From assembly GCF_963576675.1 (NCBI RefSeq), contig NC_088913.1, forward strand, positions 76,197,001 through 76,261,000: 64,000 nucleotides of DNA, given 5' to 3'. Positions 52,301-63,701 of this stretch are shown here, piece by piece. Numbering within the stretch: position 1 is the stretch's first letter; each line of letters starts with the position of its first letter. This stretch comes from Euphorbia lathyris. Lineage: Eukaryota > Streptophyta > Magnoliopsida > Malpighiales > Euphorbiaceae. Under the pieces are notes generated by a model, which ran no database searches, had not been told where the DNA came from, and worked only from the letters and a program-made list of their open reading frames with translations. A program made the position numbers and the translations under genes.

Positions 52301-55060
52301 AAACATATAATATAGGAGATGGAACTACCTTTACTTCCTCATAATTCAGAGATCATAATAGAAAACGCCCACTTTACCTACAAGTCAAAAGATATTTTTA
52401 CTTGGAAGCATGAACATTATCGCCATTAATAAGCTAAAGCACAAAGTCCTGCTATCTCTACTATCCAAGCAAGTCCAGCATGTATGCACTTTCCAGCCAT
52501 GTCTTTGCAACTAAAATTAATACTAAAGGAAAGCTCTAATGAAAAAGTGAATGGGTAGGAAACCCATCTAAGAAAGTGCCATTAGGAATGTTCAGGAAAA
52601 AAAAATACAAGGCAACAAAACCTTTTCTATTCATAATCATCATGACCATAATTATTGAAGGCGTATAGCGCACTAAGGCGTAAGGGGGTCCTCCTGGAGC
52701 CTTAGCGCAAGGCGACAGCGCACGCCTTAAGGCGCACTAAAAGAAAAAATTCATAAAAATTTACAAAACTGTAAATGATAATATTTAAAATATAATAAAT
52801 GATAGATTCTAAAATCAAAATGCAATATTATACTAAACCATGACAATATTATTAATCACAAATAAATTCTAAACATGTAATAAAGCCCATATTCTAAATC
52901 TAAAGTTCAATTGGTCAAGTAAATATTATATCCTAAGTTGACTAATAGCTAATTCTCATCAAAAGTCTTAAATTCATCACTCATCACTCATCCCCATCGA
53001 ACTCCTCATCTTCAACATCATTGAATTCTTCTTTTGTTCTTCAACAATTTTTCTGTGTTGGCCTGGCTGCTTCTTAGTTCTTTGACTTTCTTTATTGTTC
53101 TTTTCAAGACTTAAACGTTGTGTGGTCTGTGGTGTTTCTTCTCTCTCTTTTTTTCCCTCTGCTCTGTGTTAGTTCTTTTCTCTCAACTTTTTCTCATTGC
53201 AAGTTTGTAACGTTGAGTACTGTGTCAGTCTCTTCAAATTCAGAGGCAGATAGAAGTACTTTTTATATTTTAGGCCCTAGATGTCTCTAATCTCATCTCA
53301 TGGTGAACAATAAACCTATATTTAACTCTTTTGAAACCCCATTTAACTCTTTTAAACCCTACTTAACTCTTCTAAAACATGTTTAGCTCTATTTTATAAC
53401 CATGTTTAACTGTCATAAAACCATTTTCCCACATAGGCATGACATGGCACACCTTTTATCAACATGTCCAGAGTAAGAGAGCCCGCCATGGAGGGGTACT
53501 GTGGCGTTAGGGCTAGGGCTAGGGCATCATGCGCCATGTTTCTAAGGAGTGCCTTTAATGACTATGACCATGACAAGGAAAAACCAGCTGACAAATCTTC
53601 ATACTGTCTCATGGCATCAAAATGCAACCCCAACCTGAAGCCATATCTAGAAAAATTGATGGTAAGCAATATCTATCTTGATCTAGAATACAAACAATTC
53701 ACTCGTTTTTTTTTTTTTTTTACAAAAAGGGGAAGTCAGGCAAAACACCTCTCCTCACCATTAAATGCACCAAAACTGCATTCATTGAACAACTTTCTAC
53801 AAGTCTAAAATTGCCTCCATAACATAACGTTAGATGAAAAATCTATCCTCGATTTAATTTAACCAGAAGCCAGAAAATGAAATTCACAGCAACAGCAAAA
53901 AAAAATAACAGCCAAGAAAAATTGAATAATAATTGAAAATCAAGGGATGCTAAATGCATATATCAAAATTTCTGCTCACTTACTGGTACATTAAGTCATT
54001 AACATGGTTGATGTACTGCAAAACATCAGAACATCACTCACATCATGCATAATCTAAATCAGTGGCCTGCATAGGATATTAAGCACATAATTCTACAGAA
54101 TGATAGAACCAAATAGTACCATTACAGCAAAAGAAGCACACAAATGTTAACCTCACCAAACACACATTACGTAACATGCAAGGTATCCTAGACATCCCTT
54201 AAATATACAGTTCAGATAAATTAAAGAGACGATCAAACGAAGCTAAGTAAACACTTCAAGAATTGAGATCTTACGGTTCTACAATATAAAGGCGCTACCC
54301 TTGATTTTATACCGATTACATATTATTATGTAGTTGCATAAACGAGTATACACTAATCCTATGATCAGCGCATCCCTACACTAACTGTTGCAGAGCCAAA
54401 TCCGCATTAAAACAAGCTGGTATATAAATAATCACCTTGCAGCAGTGGGACAAAATAAAGTTCCTTGCTTGTTAATCTTGCCAACACGGGTTGAAACGAG
54501 CGGTATGCAAAAACACCTAGCCAGCATGCCAACTTCTGATGGCTCGAAGTGCTACCGATCAAAAACATAAATTAGCCAATCAGTTCAAAGAATTTGTTAA
54601 AATAGAAACAGTAGAATCTTCATTGCAACCGCTAAGCACTAGCTCGAATAATTTCAATCCCGTAAGAATAACCATGCCGTATTCAATTACATACCTGACT
54701 CAGATGGGCTAAGAGAAGATCTTCGGCCATTCCGTTAGAAGCATTCATCTTCAACAACGGTTTTAATCTCTCATCAGCTCTACAGGCACCCATAACTTGC
54801 AAATCCAAAGCCTGTAGCCACTGCAAAACTGTATCTCCACGATCGCTTTGCTGAAGAAGCAAATCTCCATCTCCTTCGTCAACAAGAATGTCCGTTAATC
54901 GCTCCGTTAACCCAAACTCAGTCCTTCCTTGCCCAACGTTACCAGATCCGACAGCAGATGTCTCCACCCCGCTAGACACCGACGAAGAATCCTCAAAATC
55001 TCCGCCAGTGGATCGTTCCACACGATCATCGCCGATATCCTGCTTGCTAGAGTTGGCCAT
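49353..55060 (-). CDS. Conserved plant protein of unknown function, four coding exons
   Basis: The one clear host gene. Coding exons (minus): 55060-54695, 54551-54436, 51335-51092 and 50696-49353. All introns are GT-AG, total 689 codons with no stop or frameshift. It starts MANSSKQDIGDDRVE; an in-frame extension to 55117 lacks an ATG, so 55060 is the start. Residues 70-122 are acidic then LQWLQALDLQVMGACRADERLKPLL; 123-161 read HFEPSEVGMLARC-like; 162-260 form a compact region (LPTSDLRLSFIGDDG, FYFWCSEKSKLLGIELLAK, PSVAELTGIS). Exon 4 is a long Ser/Pro-rich, likely disordered tail with SSFKEGPPRSVSSLR and AAREKLRRRGD. I recognise it as a plant-conserved uncharacterised protein. The 162-250 block, with its FxFW motif, loosely resembles a PH-like (Rpn13 Pru type) fold; that is speculation. 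Confidence 0.88.
51336..54435. other. Large intron 2 of host gene with probable TE debris
   Basis: 3.1-kb intron between coding exons 2 and 3. Near 52660-52740 the words GGCGTATAGCGCACTAAGGCG and AGCGCACGCCTTAAGGCGCAC form imperfect inverted repeats, like non-autonomous elements in other plants. Near 53510-53525 is GGGCTAGGGCTAGGG. From 53000 to 53200 the sequence is T-rich. No intact gene inside; the open frame at 53464-53808 is not recognised. Confidence 0.5.
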
Positions 55061-55500
55061 CGCAAATCTCTCAAAATTTAAGGAACAGACAACAAATCGA
55101 AACCCCAAAATCTGCAATTCTCCTCAAAAAGAGAAAATCAAAATTTCGAATAAAATATGAACAAAAGATTGACAAAGGCGGGGGCAAGAAAGCGTGAGAA
55201 TCTGGCGAATTGAGCAGAGAAAAGAAAGAATCTGGAATGGAAAATTGGTGGTTCAGGAGATTAATTAAAAATAGAAGGATAAGAAATGCGAGGTTCGTTA
55301 TTTAATAATACCTGGCGGACACCAAATGAGTCATTAAATGCTGATTATTAGTTCATTTAAAATCCGGGCGGTCATTTACATACGAACTACGTCATCTCTC
55401 TTTATCGGGTCCCACTCTAGACCTGTGGGGACCACTCGAACGGAAGTAGAAGTAGCACTCGTCAGCAATCGAGCCGATTTTTTTTAGATGAGATTGCTAA
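55061..55500 (-). promoter_or_regulatory. 5' UTR and presumed promoter of host gene
   Basis: Sequence upstream of the host ATG. The first 100-150 bp are A/G-rich on the minus strand, as in plant leaders. No clear TATA box. The MITE beginning at 55644 lies within 600 bp of the ATG, so it may sit in the promoter. Assigned by position only. Confidence 0.4.
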
Positions 55501-55643
55501 CCTTTGCATTTTATTTAAATATTTTAATTACTAGTATAAGCCTACGGATACATTTATGTAAGGACGGCAAAATTAGTTATGTCGTGAATAATTATTTCTG
55601 CTCTTAAATGAAAATCTCATCGTCACAATTTAGTTTTTTTATA

Positions 55644-56389
55644 GGCAAAAAGCATCCTGAGGCATCTGATCTTTTATTGTTTTGTGCATTAAGCCCTCGA
55701 TCTTTTATTTAGACACATTAAGTCTTTGATCTTTTATCATTTGGTGCATTAAGCCCTCGATCTTTCATTTATACACATTGAACCCTTGATCTTTCATATA
55801 TGGGTGTATTAGGCCCTTCCGTAAATCAATTAATATATAGGTTTATTAAGGGCATGTTTGGTTAGGTTTATATAACTGTAGCATTTCTCATTTTCTCTAG
55901 ACATTGCAACATTTTGGAGCTTTTCACGAAAAGCTCTTTTTATGAACAGTTGTTTATAGTTACTTGTTATTGATAAAATTACCCTTCTTATTTTCACAAA
56001 ATGTGGTTCAATTTTAATATTATTTTTATTTTTAGAACATAATTATCGAAAAATAAGGTTTTATTGTGTTCAATAATTTTTTTATTTTTTATTTAAATTA
56101 TTTTTATTAATTTGTATAATATATTTTTTATTTTAGAATTTGTTATTTTTAGAACATCATTTGTTGTCATACCAAACATGCCCTTAATAAACATATATAT
56201 TAATTGATTTATGGAAGGACCTAATACACCCATATATGAAAGATCAATGGCTCAATGTGTCTAAATAAAAGATCGAGGGCTTAATGCACTAAATGATGAA
56301 AGATCAGGGGCTCAATGTATCTAAATAAAAGATCGAGAGTTTAATGCATCAAACAATGAAAGATCAGGGGCCTCAGGATGCTTTTTACC
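55644..56389. mobile_element. Mutator-type MITE with long inverted repeats, split
   Basis: Ends GGCAAAAAGCATCCTGAGGC and the reverse complement of GCCTCAGGATGCTTTTTACC, arms about 200 bp, flanked by a perfect 9-bp duplication TTTTTTATA (55635-55643 and 56390-56398). Arms contain repeated phrases such as TTAAGCCCTCGATCTTT. A PIF-like MITE (55850-56183) sits in its centre. The 9-bp duplication fits a Mutator-type origin. Confidence 0.85.
55850..56183. mobile_element. PIF/Harbinger-like MITE nested in Mutator-type MITE
   Basis: 334 bp with ends GGGCATGTTTGG / CCAAACATGCCC and TTAA on both borders, consistent with a TAA/TTA target. AT-rich centre, no coding. It interrupts the loop of the larger MITE. 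Confidence 0.82.
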
Positions 56390-56398
56390 TTTTTTATA

Positions 56399-56621
56399 TT
56401 AATTTCTGGCATATAGCATAAACACTTAAGAATAAGTTTAGTGGAACTAACAATCTTTATTACTTTCACTTTGACATATATATACCACTGTATTATTTTC
56501 TTACTTTCAACTTTTATTGGATTCATTTATAAAAAAAATGATATGACCCTCTTTAGTAAAGAAATTTTTGGGGTAAAATTAGAGATTTAAACCACTTTAT
56601 AAGTTTGACAATCTCTAATAG
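56399..56621. other. Short AT-rich spacer
   Basis: No feature recognised. Confidence 0.35.
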
Positions 56622-57580
56622 TGGTATTTGGTTTAAAGATGTTTAAAAGAGTTTATTAGTCCAAAAAACTAATTTTAAAAAAGTTCATTTTATAAGCTTT
56701 TTCAATTAGTTTATTGCTCCATTTCTTTTGAATGATATTTTTACTCCTAATTATTACCCTTTAACCCTAAATAAATGTTTTATCTAGACCTGTTCAAAAG
56801 TCCACTCGCCCGCCCAGCCTGTCCAAGCCCGCTCTTTAAAGATTGGGCTTGGACGTATATGCTTCGTAATAAGCCCGGTCCGACCCAAGCCCGCTTATAC
56901 CCGCATATAGAGTAGGTTGAGCTTGGGATTTGTCTCAATACTCAGGCCCAGCCCGGCCCGAAATTTTACTAATAATTTTAATTTAATAACTTTTATAGTT
57001 TAATAAACTTTATATTCCAAAAATAAAAAATTTAAATTTCTTCAACATAAAAATTTCCAAACCATATATTTTTTAAAATTGGTGAACATGTACATATTTT
57101 TGTTACTATTTTATTTATTACTATCAAAAAAGTTTTTTTTTATTTAGGATTGCGTTAATTGATTTTTATTGAAATAATCCTCTAAACTTTAGTTTATTGT
57201 ATTTTATTATTTATAGTATAATTTTAAAATTAGTTTAATTTTAATTTTTAAAAAATACAAAGATATTAGTTGGGCCGGGCCGGGTTGGGCTTGGAAATTA
57301 GTTCTTTTAGCTTGGCCCAGCCCGGCCCGAGCCCGATATAAATATAGTACGGGCTTGGTTGGGCTTGGACAACGTAATTATGTGACAAGCCCGGTTAGGC
57401 CAGGCCTACCCCATGAACAGGTCTAGTTTTATCATGTTATTATTTATCATTTACCCAAACAGCTATCAGTAATCAACTAAGTTTTACTAAGCAAATTTAC
57501 ACAATCAGTTAGTTAAATCAGCTAGTCAAAACAGCTAACCAAAAAAGTAATCAGCTAACAGCTATTTACCAAACAACGCC
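56622..57580. mobile_element. PIF-like MITE related to 42413-42842, split by hAT MITE
   Basis: Outer parts 56622-56784 and 57426-57580. The left end reads TGGTATTTGG and the right end TTTACCAAACAACGCC. The left half keeps TTCATTTTATAAGCTTTTTC and the right half has several CAGCTA/TCAGCTAACAGC words, as in the element at 42413 in opposite orientation. Interrupted by hAT copy B. Ends are less clean than in the other copy. Confidence 0.65.
56785..57425 (-). mobile_element. Non-autonomous hAT MITE, family 1 copy B
   Basis: 641-bp relative of the element at 15048-15708, in the opposite orientation. Ends TAGACCTGTTCA / TGAACAGGTCTA, with a perfect 8-bp duplication GTTTTATC (56777-56784 and 57426-57433). 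Similar GGGCTTGG-rich arms and AT-rich centre. Confidence 0.88.
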
Positions 57581-57749
57581 TATATATTTACTTAATTAAT
57601 ATATAATTAATAATATATATTTATATATACAATTATCATCGTTCAAAAGTTGTACAATTTACTGTTTTACTTTGTATATTCCAAGAAAGTAAATAAAGCG
57701 AGAGTTCATGACCAAAAAAAATAATATAAAATAAAGAAAGTGGACAAGT

Positions 57750-58640
57750 TGGAGTAAATTTTGAAAAAATCCTCGGATGTATGATACCTAAAAATGTTAT
57801 CGAGGCTAACCCCGAAAAGGTGTGGACTGTCTTGGAGTGAAAGGTTCACAAAGCCTTAATGAAGTATAAAATCTAAACGGTATAAGCAATGTCCTAAGAA
57901 TATTCAAATCTTGATCTCCTGGAATATTCATACCAATCTAAAAAATCGTCAAGAAAGCCAATGATTTTAAGTGGACAAAACAATGTCAAAAAGAATTTGA
58001 GGAAATCAAAATTTTCCTCTGATCACCATCCCTGGTCAGCAAACTTAAGAAAGATGGAACAATATATCTAAACCTACCAGCAATACGTGAGATGATATGT
58101 GCAATAGTAGTAAAAAAACTGAAAAGACAACAATATTTGTTCTATTACACCAACAAACATTAATAAATGTGGAGTTGAGATACCCAAAAATATAAACAAA
58201 TGAATGGTATAAAAAATTACATAATTTCCATATTCATATATGTAACTCTCATTTTCTTATCGCCAACCAAAATATATTATCGTTGGGTGGCCATTCTTCA
58301 CATAAGGAATAGACTTGGTACGACCTCCACCTGAAGTAAGTAGATAGTGCAAGTTTCTGGTGGTAGTTGTAGATCACCTTAACAAGTGGGTAAAGTCGAG
58401 CTTTGGTAACCATATCTCCATAAAAGACCATAGAGTTCGTGAGAAATAATATAGTAGTTAGATTCGGAAATTTGCACACCATAATATTAGATTATAGCAT
58501 ACAATTTAATTGCAACAAATTCTGAAGCTTTTGCACCAACTTGCATATTACAAATATATTCTCATCAGTAGCTCGTCCCCAAACAAATAGACGACTAAAG
58601 TTGCCAACTGCATAATTGTTGCAAGCTTAATAAAGAGATC
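57750..58640 (+). pseudogene. pol: Heavily decayed Ty3/gypsy (Tat-like) pol remnant
   Basis: Plus strand, many stops. Recognisable pieces in order: VIEANPEKVW (end of RT; compare VEANPEKVKAV in element 3), NDFKWTKQCQKEFEEIK (RNase H connector), YLNLPAIREMICAIVV, then DHLNKWVKSSFG (integrase core) and SPTNRRLKLPT-like. Much older than the other gypsy copies; no LTRs found. Confidence 0.72.
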
Positions 58641-59236
58641 GGAGGAAAACAAAGAAGGGTGGGTATACGAGTTATACATTGTCTTATGAACATATCCAAC
58701 CCCAGAACTATCGTCAGGAAAATCCCTTCACGTTAATCTATAAATTAGATTAGATCATACTAGTGGAGAACGAGTCACTAAGTGATAGAATTATATATTA
58801 CAACAAAGCACAAAATGAGATAAACATGAGATATCATATAGACAACCTTGTGAAGGATTTGAATCGGAAGCATGTTGGTATTTAGGAAACGAATTTCAAA
58901 AAATTTCCCTAAACAAATAATCAGTGTGATCCAATCACTCTGATAAACAGTCAAACATCTGATGTCTGACATCAAATCCTTAACCAAGATCATTATGTTC
59001 TTCAATAATCAAATTGATATTTATACTACGAGGTTGGAAAAATACCTCTTGTAGATTCCAATCGGGTATTAAAGATTCTTTAATAGTGAAGCCTCTAGTC
59101 AGTTCACTAAGTCGATTAGATCAAGCCTCGAAGAAATTGATTAATCTTGCTCAACATCAAAAACTGATTCCGGATCCGATTTTCTAAACTGAAAAACCGT
59201 GTATCTGTTTCTCAAAATTATCAAGTATATAACTTG
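58641..59236. other. Unidentified region, possibly retroelement-derived
   Basis: No coding frame recognised. It has LTR- or leader-like character but I see no ends or primer site. It may continue at 63702-64000 across the LINE. Confidence 0.35.
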
Positions 59237-59243
59237 ATATATG

Positions 59244-59290
<47 letters not shown>

Positions 59291-59500
59291 TTCTTATCAT
59301 CCAAATGGATGATAAGAATGATAATGGATGTAGTAGGACACTACGTGTCCTACTACATGCATTATAATAATAATATTATTATTATTATTAATAAAATATT
59401 AAATATAATAATAATAAATATTATTATATTTATATAATAAATTATATTATTATTATAATTATTATTTATATATATATAACAATAATAATAATTAAAAAGG
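59237..59500. repeat. (AT)n microsatellite, two palindromes and TTA-rich tract
   Basis: An (AT)n run of about 45 bp (59243-59287), then ATTCTTATCATCC/GGATGATAAGAAT (59291-59320) and TGTAGTAGGACAC/GTGTCCTACTACA (59328-59357), two near-perfect palindromes back to back. TAA/TTA repeats follow up to the LINE. Confidence 0.85.
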
Positions 59501-59557
59501 AGCCCCTAACAAATACCTTGCTTAAGGTTTGGGTCTTGTTCAGTATCCTCTTTTCTG

Positions 59558-60049
59558 ATGGATTTTTGCGTTTGGAATGTTAGGGGTGCGGCTAGTAAGG
59601 CTACCCGCATTCATGTTAACGATCTTATAAAGCAGTTTAATCCCTCTTGTTTTGCCCTACTCGAAACCAAGGTTAGTGGGGTCAAGGCTGATGAGGTGGT
59701 GAGTAAATTTAAGTCTTGGAGTTGTATCAGATCAGAGGCTACTGGTCGGGCTGGGGGGATTTGGCTTTTTTGGAAGCCAAATCGGATTAGAATTGATATT
59801 ATTAATCTGGATAAACAATGCATCCATAGTAAGGTTTGTTATCCAGGTAATAATCCCTTCTATGTGACTTTTGTTTATGCTGATCCGGTTCTTTCTAACC
59901 GTAAACGTCTCTGGGAGCTTTTGTATACTATCAGCACTAGCATGGTGGATGCTTGGATAGTTGCTGGTGACTTTAATGATATTGCTCTCATAAGTGATCA
60001 AAAAGGGGAGGGTAATCATTATGTTAACCGGTGCCTTAATCATAAGTAA
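59558..60049 (+). pseudogene. L1 ORF2 endonuclease portion, ended by stop
   Basis: Starts MDFCVWNVRGAASKATR (WNVRG-type L1 start). It contains FALLETKVSG (catalytic Glu), GGIWLFWKP, VTFVYADPV and DAWIVAGDFND (GDFN motif) of the APE-like endonuclease. A TAA at 60047-60049 ends the frame, but RT continues in the same frame from 60053. Confidence 0.87.
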
Positions 60050-60052
60050 AAT

Positions 60053-63000
60053 ATGGATTTATGCGGGCTGTCTGATTTGGGAGCCGCTGGTCATAAGTTC
60101 ACTTGGAGAAGGAATAGTGTGTTTGTTAGATTGGATAAAGCTTATGTGAATGTGGCTGCTCTCTACAGATTTCCTGATTTAAACGTGCTGAATCTTCCCT
60201 TCCGGCATTCTGATCACTGTCCTATCCTGGTTAGAATGGTGAAGAGTAATAGGCTGAAAGGGATTAGACCTTTTAGGTACCTCGTTGCTTGGGATGCCCA
60301 TCTTGGGTTTGGGAACTTTGTTAAAGATAATTGGCAACCCCATTCTGATGCTCTTCTGGCAGCGGAGGAGTTCAAAAGGAAGGTGGAAAGATGGAATAAA
60401 AACATCTTTGGCCATATTATCCGGAGGAAAAATAATCTGTTAAGTAGGATGGAAGGGATTCAGCGCTGTTTGGAGGTTCGTTTCGAGCACAGTCTGAGCT
60501 GTCAGCTTAGATCTCTCCAGAATGAGTTGGAAGCGGTGCTCAGACAGGAGGAGCTCCTCTGGTTCCAGAAGTCTAGAAAAGCTTGGATTAAGGATGGCGA
60601 CCGGAATACTAGATTTTTCCATCTTTCTACTATTATCAGGAGGAAGAGAAATCGAATCGACGCTATTAAAGATTCCAAGGGAGATTGGATTTATGAGGAG
60701 GAAATCATTCGCCGCCTTGCTCTCGATTTCTATAAAAACCTCTTTGAAGCTGAAGAGGTGGATATGAATAGAGCCCATTCTGGGATTCCCTTTCCAAGGT
60801 TAGAGGAGGATGTTAGGGAAGAAGCTTTTCGTCCTATTAGCCTGAAAGAGATTGATCTCAACTTTTCCAGTATTGGAGCTACTAAAGCTCCTGGGATCGA
60901 TGGTATTCCTGCAAATTTTTACCATAAACACTGGGATACGGTCAAGGAAGGCGTTTACAACTTTGTCCTAGGGGTGTTTGGGGGTTCCATTGACATCAGT
61001 CTAGTTAATAAAACCCTCCTAGTTCTGATCCCTAAAGTTGAGAAACCTTCTTCTTTTTTGCAAATACGGCCAATCAGTCTCTATAATGTTATTTATAAAG
61101 CTGTTACTAAGATTATAGCCAATAGACTCCGGATTATCCTTCCTGGGATTATTAGCCAGAACCAGGGTAGCTTTGTCCCTGGCAGGCAAATGATGGATAA
61201 TGTGGTTATCGCCCAGGAGATGGTTCATTCTATGAAGGTGAGAAAAGGTAGGAAAGGGATTGTGGCTCTTAAGCTTGACCTGGAGAAAGCGTATGACCGC
61301 TTGAATTGGAGTTTTCTTATGGATAGCTTAAATAGAGTTGGCATTCCTGAGAACTGGAGAAGGCTGATTGAAGATTGTATCTCTTCTCCGGTCTTCCAAG
61401 TCCTGGTTAATGGAGATATGTCTGAGGAGTTCTCTCCTTCTAGGGGTATTCGGCAAGGAGATCCTATGAGCCCCTTTCTTTTTGTTATAGCTATGGAGAG
61501 GCTGGCCCTCCTTATTCAAGAGGCAGTGGATAATGGGACCCTCCATCCTGTGTCTATTAATAAGTTTTGCCCTCCTATTTCCCACTTGTTTTTCACAGAC
61601 GATGTGATGCTTTTTGTGGAAGGGAATGAAGAGCAAATTAGTGTCATCATGAATATTCTTGATAGTTTCTGTGCTGCCTCGGGCCAGAAGATTAACATCC
61701 ATAAGTCTCGGATGCTCTGTTCTAAGAATATGGATAGGAGTGTTTGCAAAAGGCTTAGTGATTTGTCTAGTATTCCCCTTACTCACTCCTTGGGTAAGTA
61801 TTTGGGGGTTCCGCTCCACAGTGACAGAGTGTCCAAAGCTTCCTTTAAAGAGACTCTGGATAGAACTAATGGGTTATGTGCTAGTTGGAAAGCCAATTCT
61901 CTCTCTTTGGCTGGTCGCCTTACCTTAGTTCAATCTGTCAATTGCGCGGCTCCCAATCATATCATGCAAGCTTGTAAATTGCCTGAGCCGGTTCTCAATG
62001 ATCTGGACAAGATTAACCGTCGCTTCCTTTGGGGTGAGTCTGGAGAAGGTAGGAAGATCCACCTGGTTCCCTGGAAGGAGGTGTGCCAGCCTAAGACCAT
62101 GGGTGGTCTCGGTATTAGACAGGCTAAGGATAACAACAAAGTCTTATTGATGAAGCTCCTCTGGCATATGTGGCAGTGCCCCTCTTCTCTTTGGGTGCGA
62201 TTTCTCTGTGGTAAATACAGAAAGGATAAGATTTTTGGAGGACCGAAAGAAAGAGTGGTTAATTTATCGTTTACTTGGAAAGGGCTTAGCGCTGTCTTTG
62301 CCGAGTTCTGCTTAGGCGTTGGTCTGGAAGTGGGAAATGGTAAATCCATTAGCTTTTGGTTTGACACCTGGATTGGGGATAGACCTCTTATGGAAGTTTG
62401 TTGCTCCCCCCCGCCTTCCAATATCCATAATTGGAGGATTGCCGACGTGGTTGACTCTGATGGGGACTGGATGTGGCCTATGTTTGAGTCATTCTTTAGC
62501 CTGGAGATTCTCCTTAAAATCAGGGGAGTCAAGATAAGCACTCAAGAGGAAGAAATTGATAGACATTGTTGGGCCCTGTCCAATAATGGCATTTATTCAT
62601 GCAAATCTGCCTTTGAAGCCTTCTTCAGTAATGGGTCTGTTCATCCCTTGATTTCTTGGAAATCCATTTGGGCCCTGAAGATCCCTTACAGAATTAGGAG
62701 CTTCCTTTGGCTGGGAGTGAAGGATAGGTTGCTTACCAATGCTGATAGACACAGAAGGCATCTGGCGGTCTCAGGTGCCTGCAGTAGGTGTACAGGCCAT
62801 ATTGAAACCCTTTGTCATGCTCTTAGGGATTGCTCTAAGAGTATTGAGGTTTGGAAGAAAGTTCTCCCTCCTCACATTCTTCCTTCCTTCCTTGCCCATC
62901 CTGAGACTGACTGGTTCTACTTTGGGGTGAGTGGGAAGTTACTGGCCAATTTGGAGCATGGGGATATTATCTTTGCTATTATTTGCCACCAAATTTGGAA

Positions 63001-63178
63001 GTGGAGGAATGAGGAAATCTTTGGTGAGAGGAAGGTTCTTAATCATAACTTATCTGAGTTTTTCTCAAAAAGCTCCTTTCTGTTATTGATAGTTTTAAAG
63101 GGGATTCCCTGGCCAGAGCTACTCAGAAGAAAGAGGTTCATCTTGTCGGTTGGGTTAGGCCTAAGGATGGGGTGGTGA
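60053..63178 (+). pseudogene. L1 ORF2 reverse transcriptase and zinc-finger region
   Basis: 1041-codon open frame continuing the endonuclease frame after the stop. It completes the endonuclease (HSDHCPILVRM), then RT from about residue 270: KAPGIDGIPANFYHKHW, RPISLYNVIYKAVTKIIANR, GIRQGDPMSPFLFVIAMERL. The catalytic block reads HLFFTDDVMLFVEG near 514, with Thr where FADD is usual but both Asp present. The zf-RVT region (IPYRIRSFLWLGVKDRLLT ... CSRCTGHIETLCHALRDCS) is near 880-945. The frame is lost after about 63070, where RNase H resumes in another frame. Confidence 0.9.
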
Positions 63179-63552
63179 AGCTTAATACGGATGGTTCTTG
63201 TCTCATTAGTGGGAGAATCGCGGCTGGAGGGGTTTTGAGGGATGGAGGGGGAGCCTGGTTGTCTGGTTTCACTCATAACTTGGGTATGGGCTCGTCTTTT
63301 TCAGCTGAGCTATGGGGTATCCTCTCTGGTATCAAGCTTGCCAGGAGTCTGGGTGTCAAGAGGCTCTCTGTGGAGTCTGACAATAAGGAGGCCATTGATA
63401 TGATCTCCGATAATCATGCTATTTGTCTGAATAGCCAAAACCACATTAAAGCCATTAGGAGGCTTGTTTCCGTCTTTGAGTCTGTTGATTTCAGATATAT
63501 CTACAGAGAGCAAAACCGAGTTGCTGATCGCCTGGCTGCTGCTGGACATTAG
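63172..63552 (+). pseudogene. L1 ORF2 RNase H-like end
   Basis: 126-codon frame: VKLNTDGSCLISGRIAAGG, SSFSAELWGILSGIKLA, VESDNKEAIDMI and YREQNRVADRLAAAGH, the terminal RNase H-like domain of plant L1. Codons of the same frame can be read upstream to about 63085 (HLVGWVRPKDG), so the break is a small indel around 63070-63090. Confidence 0.88.
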
Positions 63553-63701
63553 GGGATGCTGGGAGTTACCACTCTTTCTAGTCCTCCTTCTTTTCTTTCT
63601 TCTCTTCTTCTTGAAGATAGGGTCGGGGTCAGCTTTCCTAGGCTGATCCCAGGTTAAGTTGTGCTTTGTTGTTTTCTTTCTTTTGTCTACCAAAAAAAAA
63701 A

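Larger units (their letters stand above)
59508..63701 (+). mobile_element. Relatively young L1 LINE, 5'-truncated
   Basis: Plus-strand L1 with nearly open ORF2 and a poly(A) tail (63692-63701). ORF1 is absent, so the copy probably begins just upstream of ORF2; the start coordinate is approximate. Lesions seen: one TAA (60047-60049) between endonuclease and RT and one frameshift near 63070-63090 before RNase H. I could not confirm a target duplication because both flanks are A/T-rich. Confidence 0.85.

Noticed and set aside
53464..53808. 114-codon open frame inside the host intron
   Set aside because: No family resemblance, contains a poly-F run from a T tract, and lies within an intron with likely transposon debris.
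55061..55117. Extended N-terminus of the host gene
   Set aside because: The in-frame extension starts with TTG, not ATG. The ATG at 55060 is the first in frame, with G at +4.
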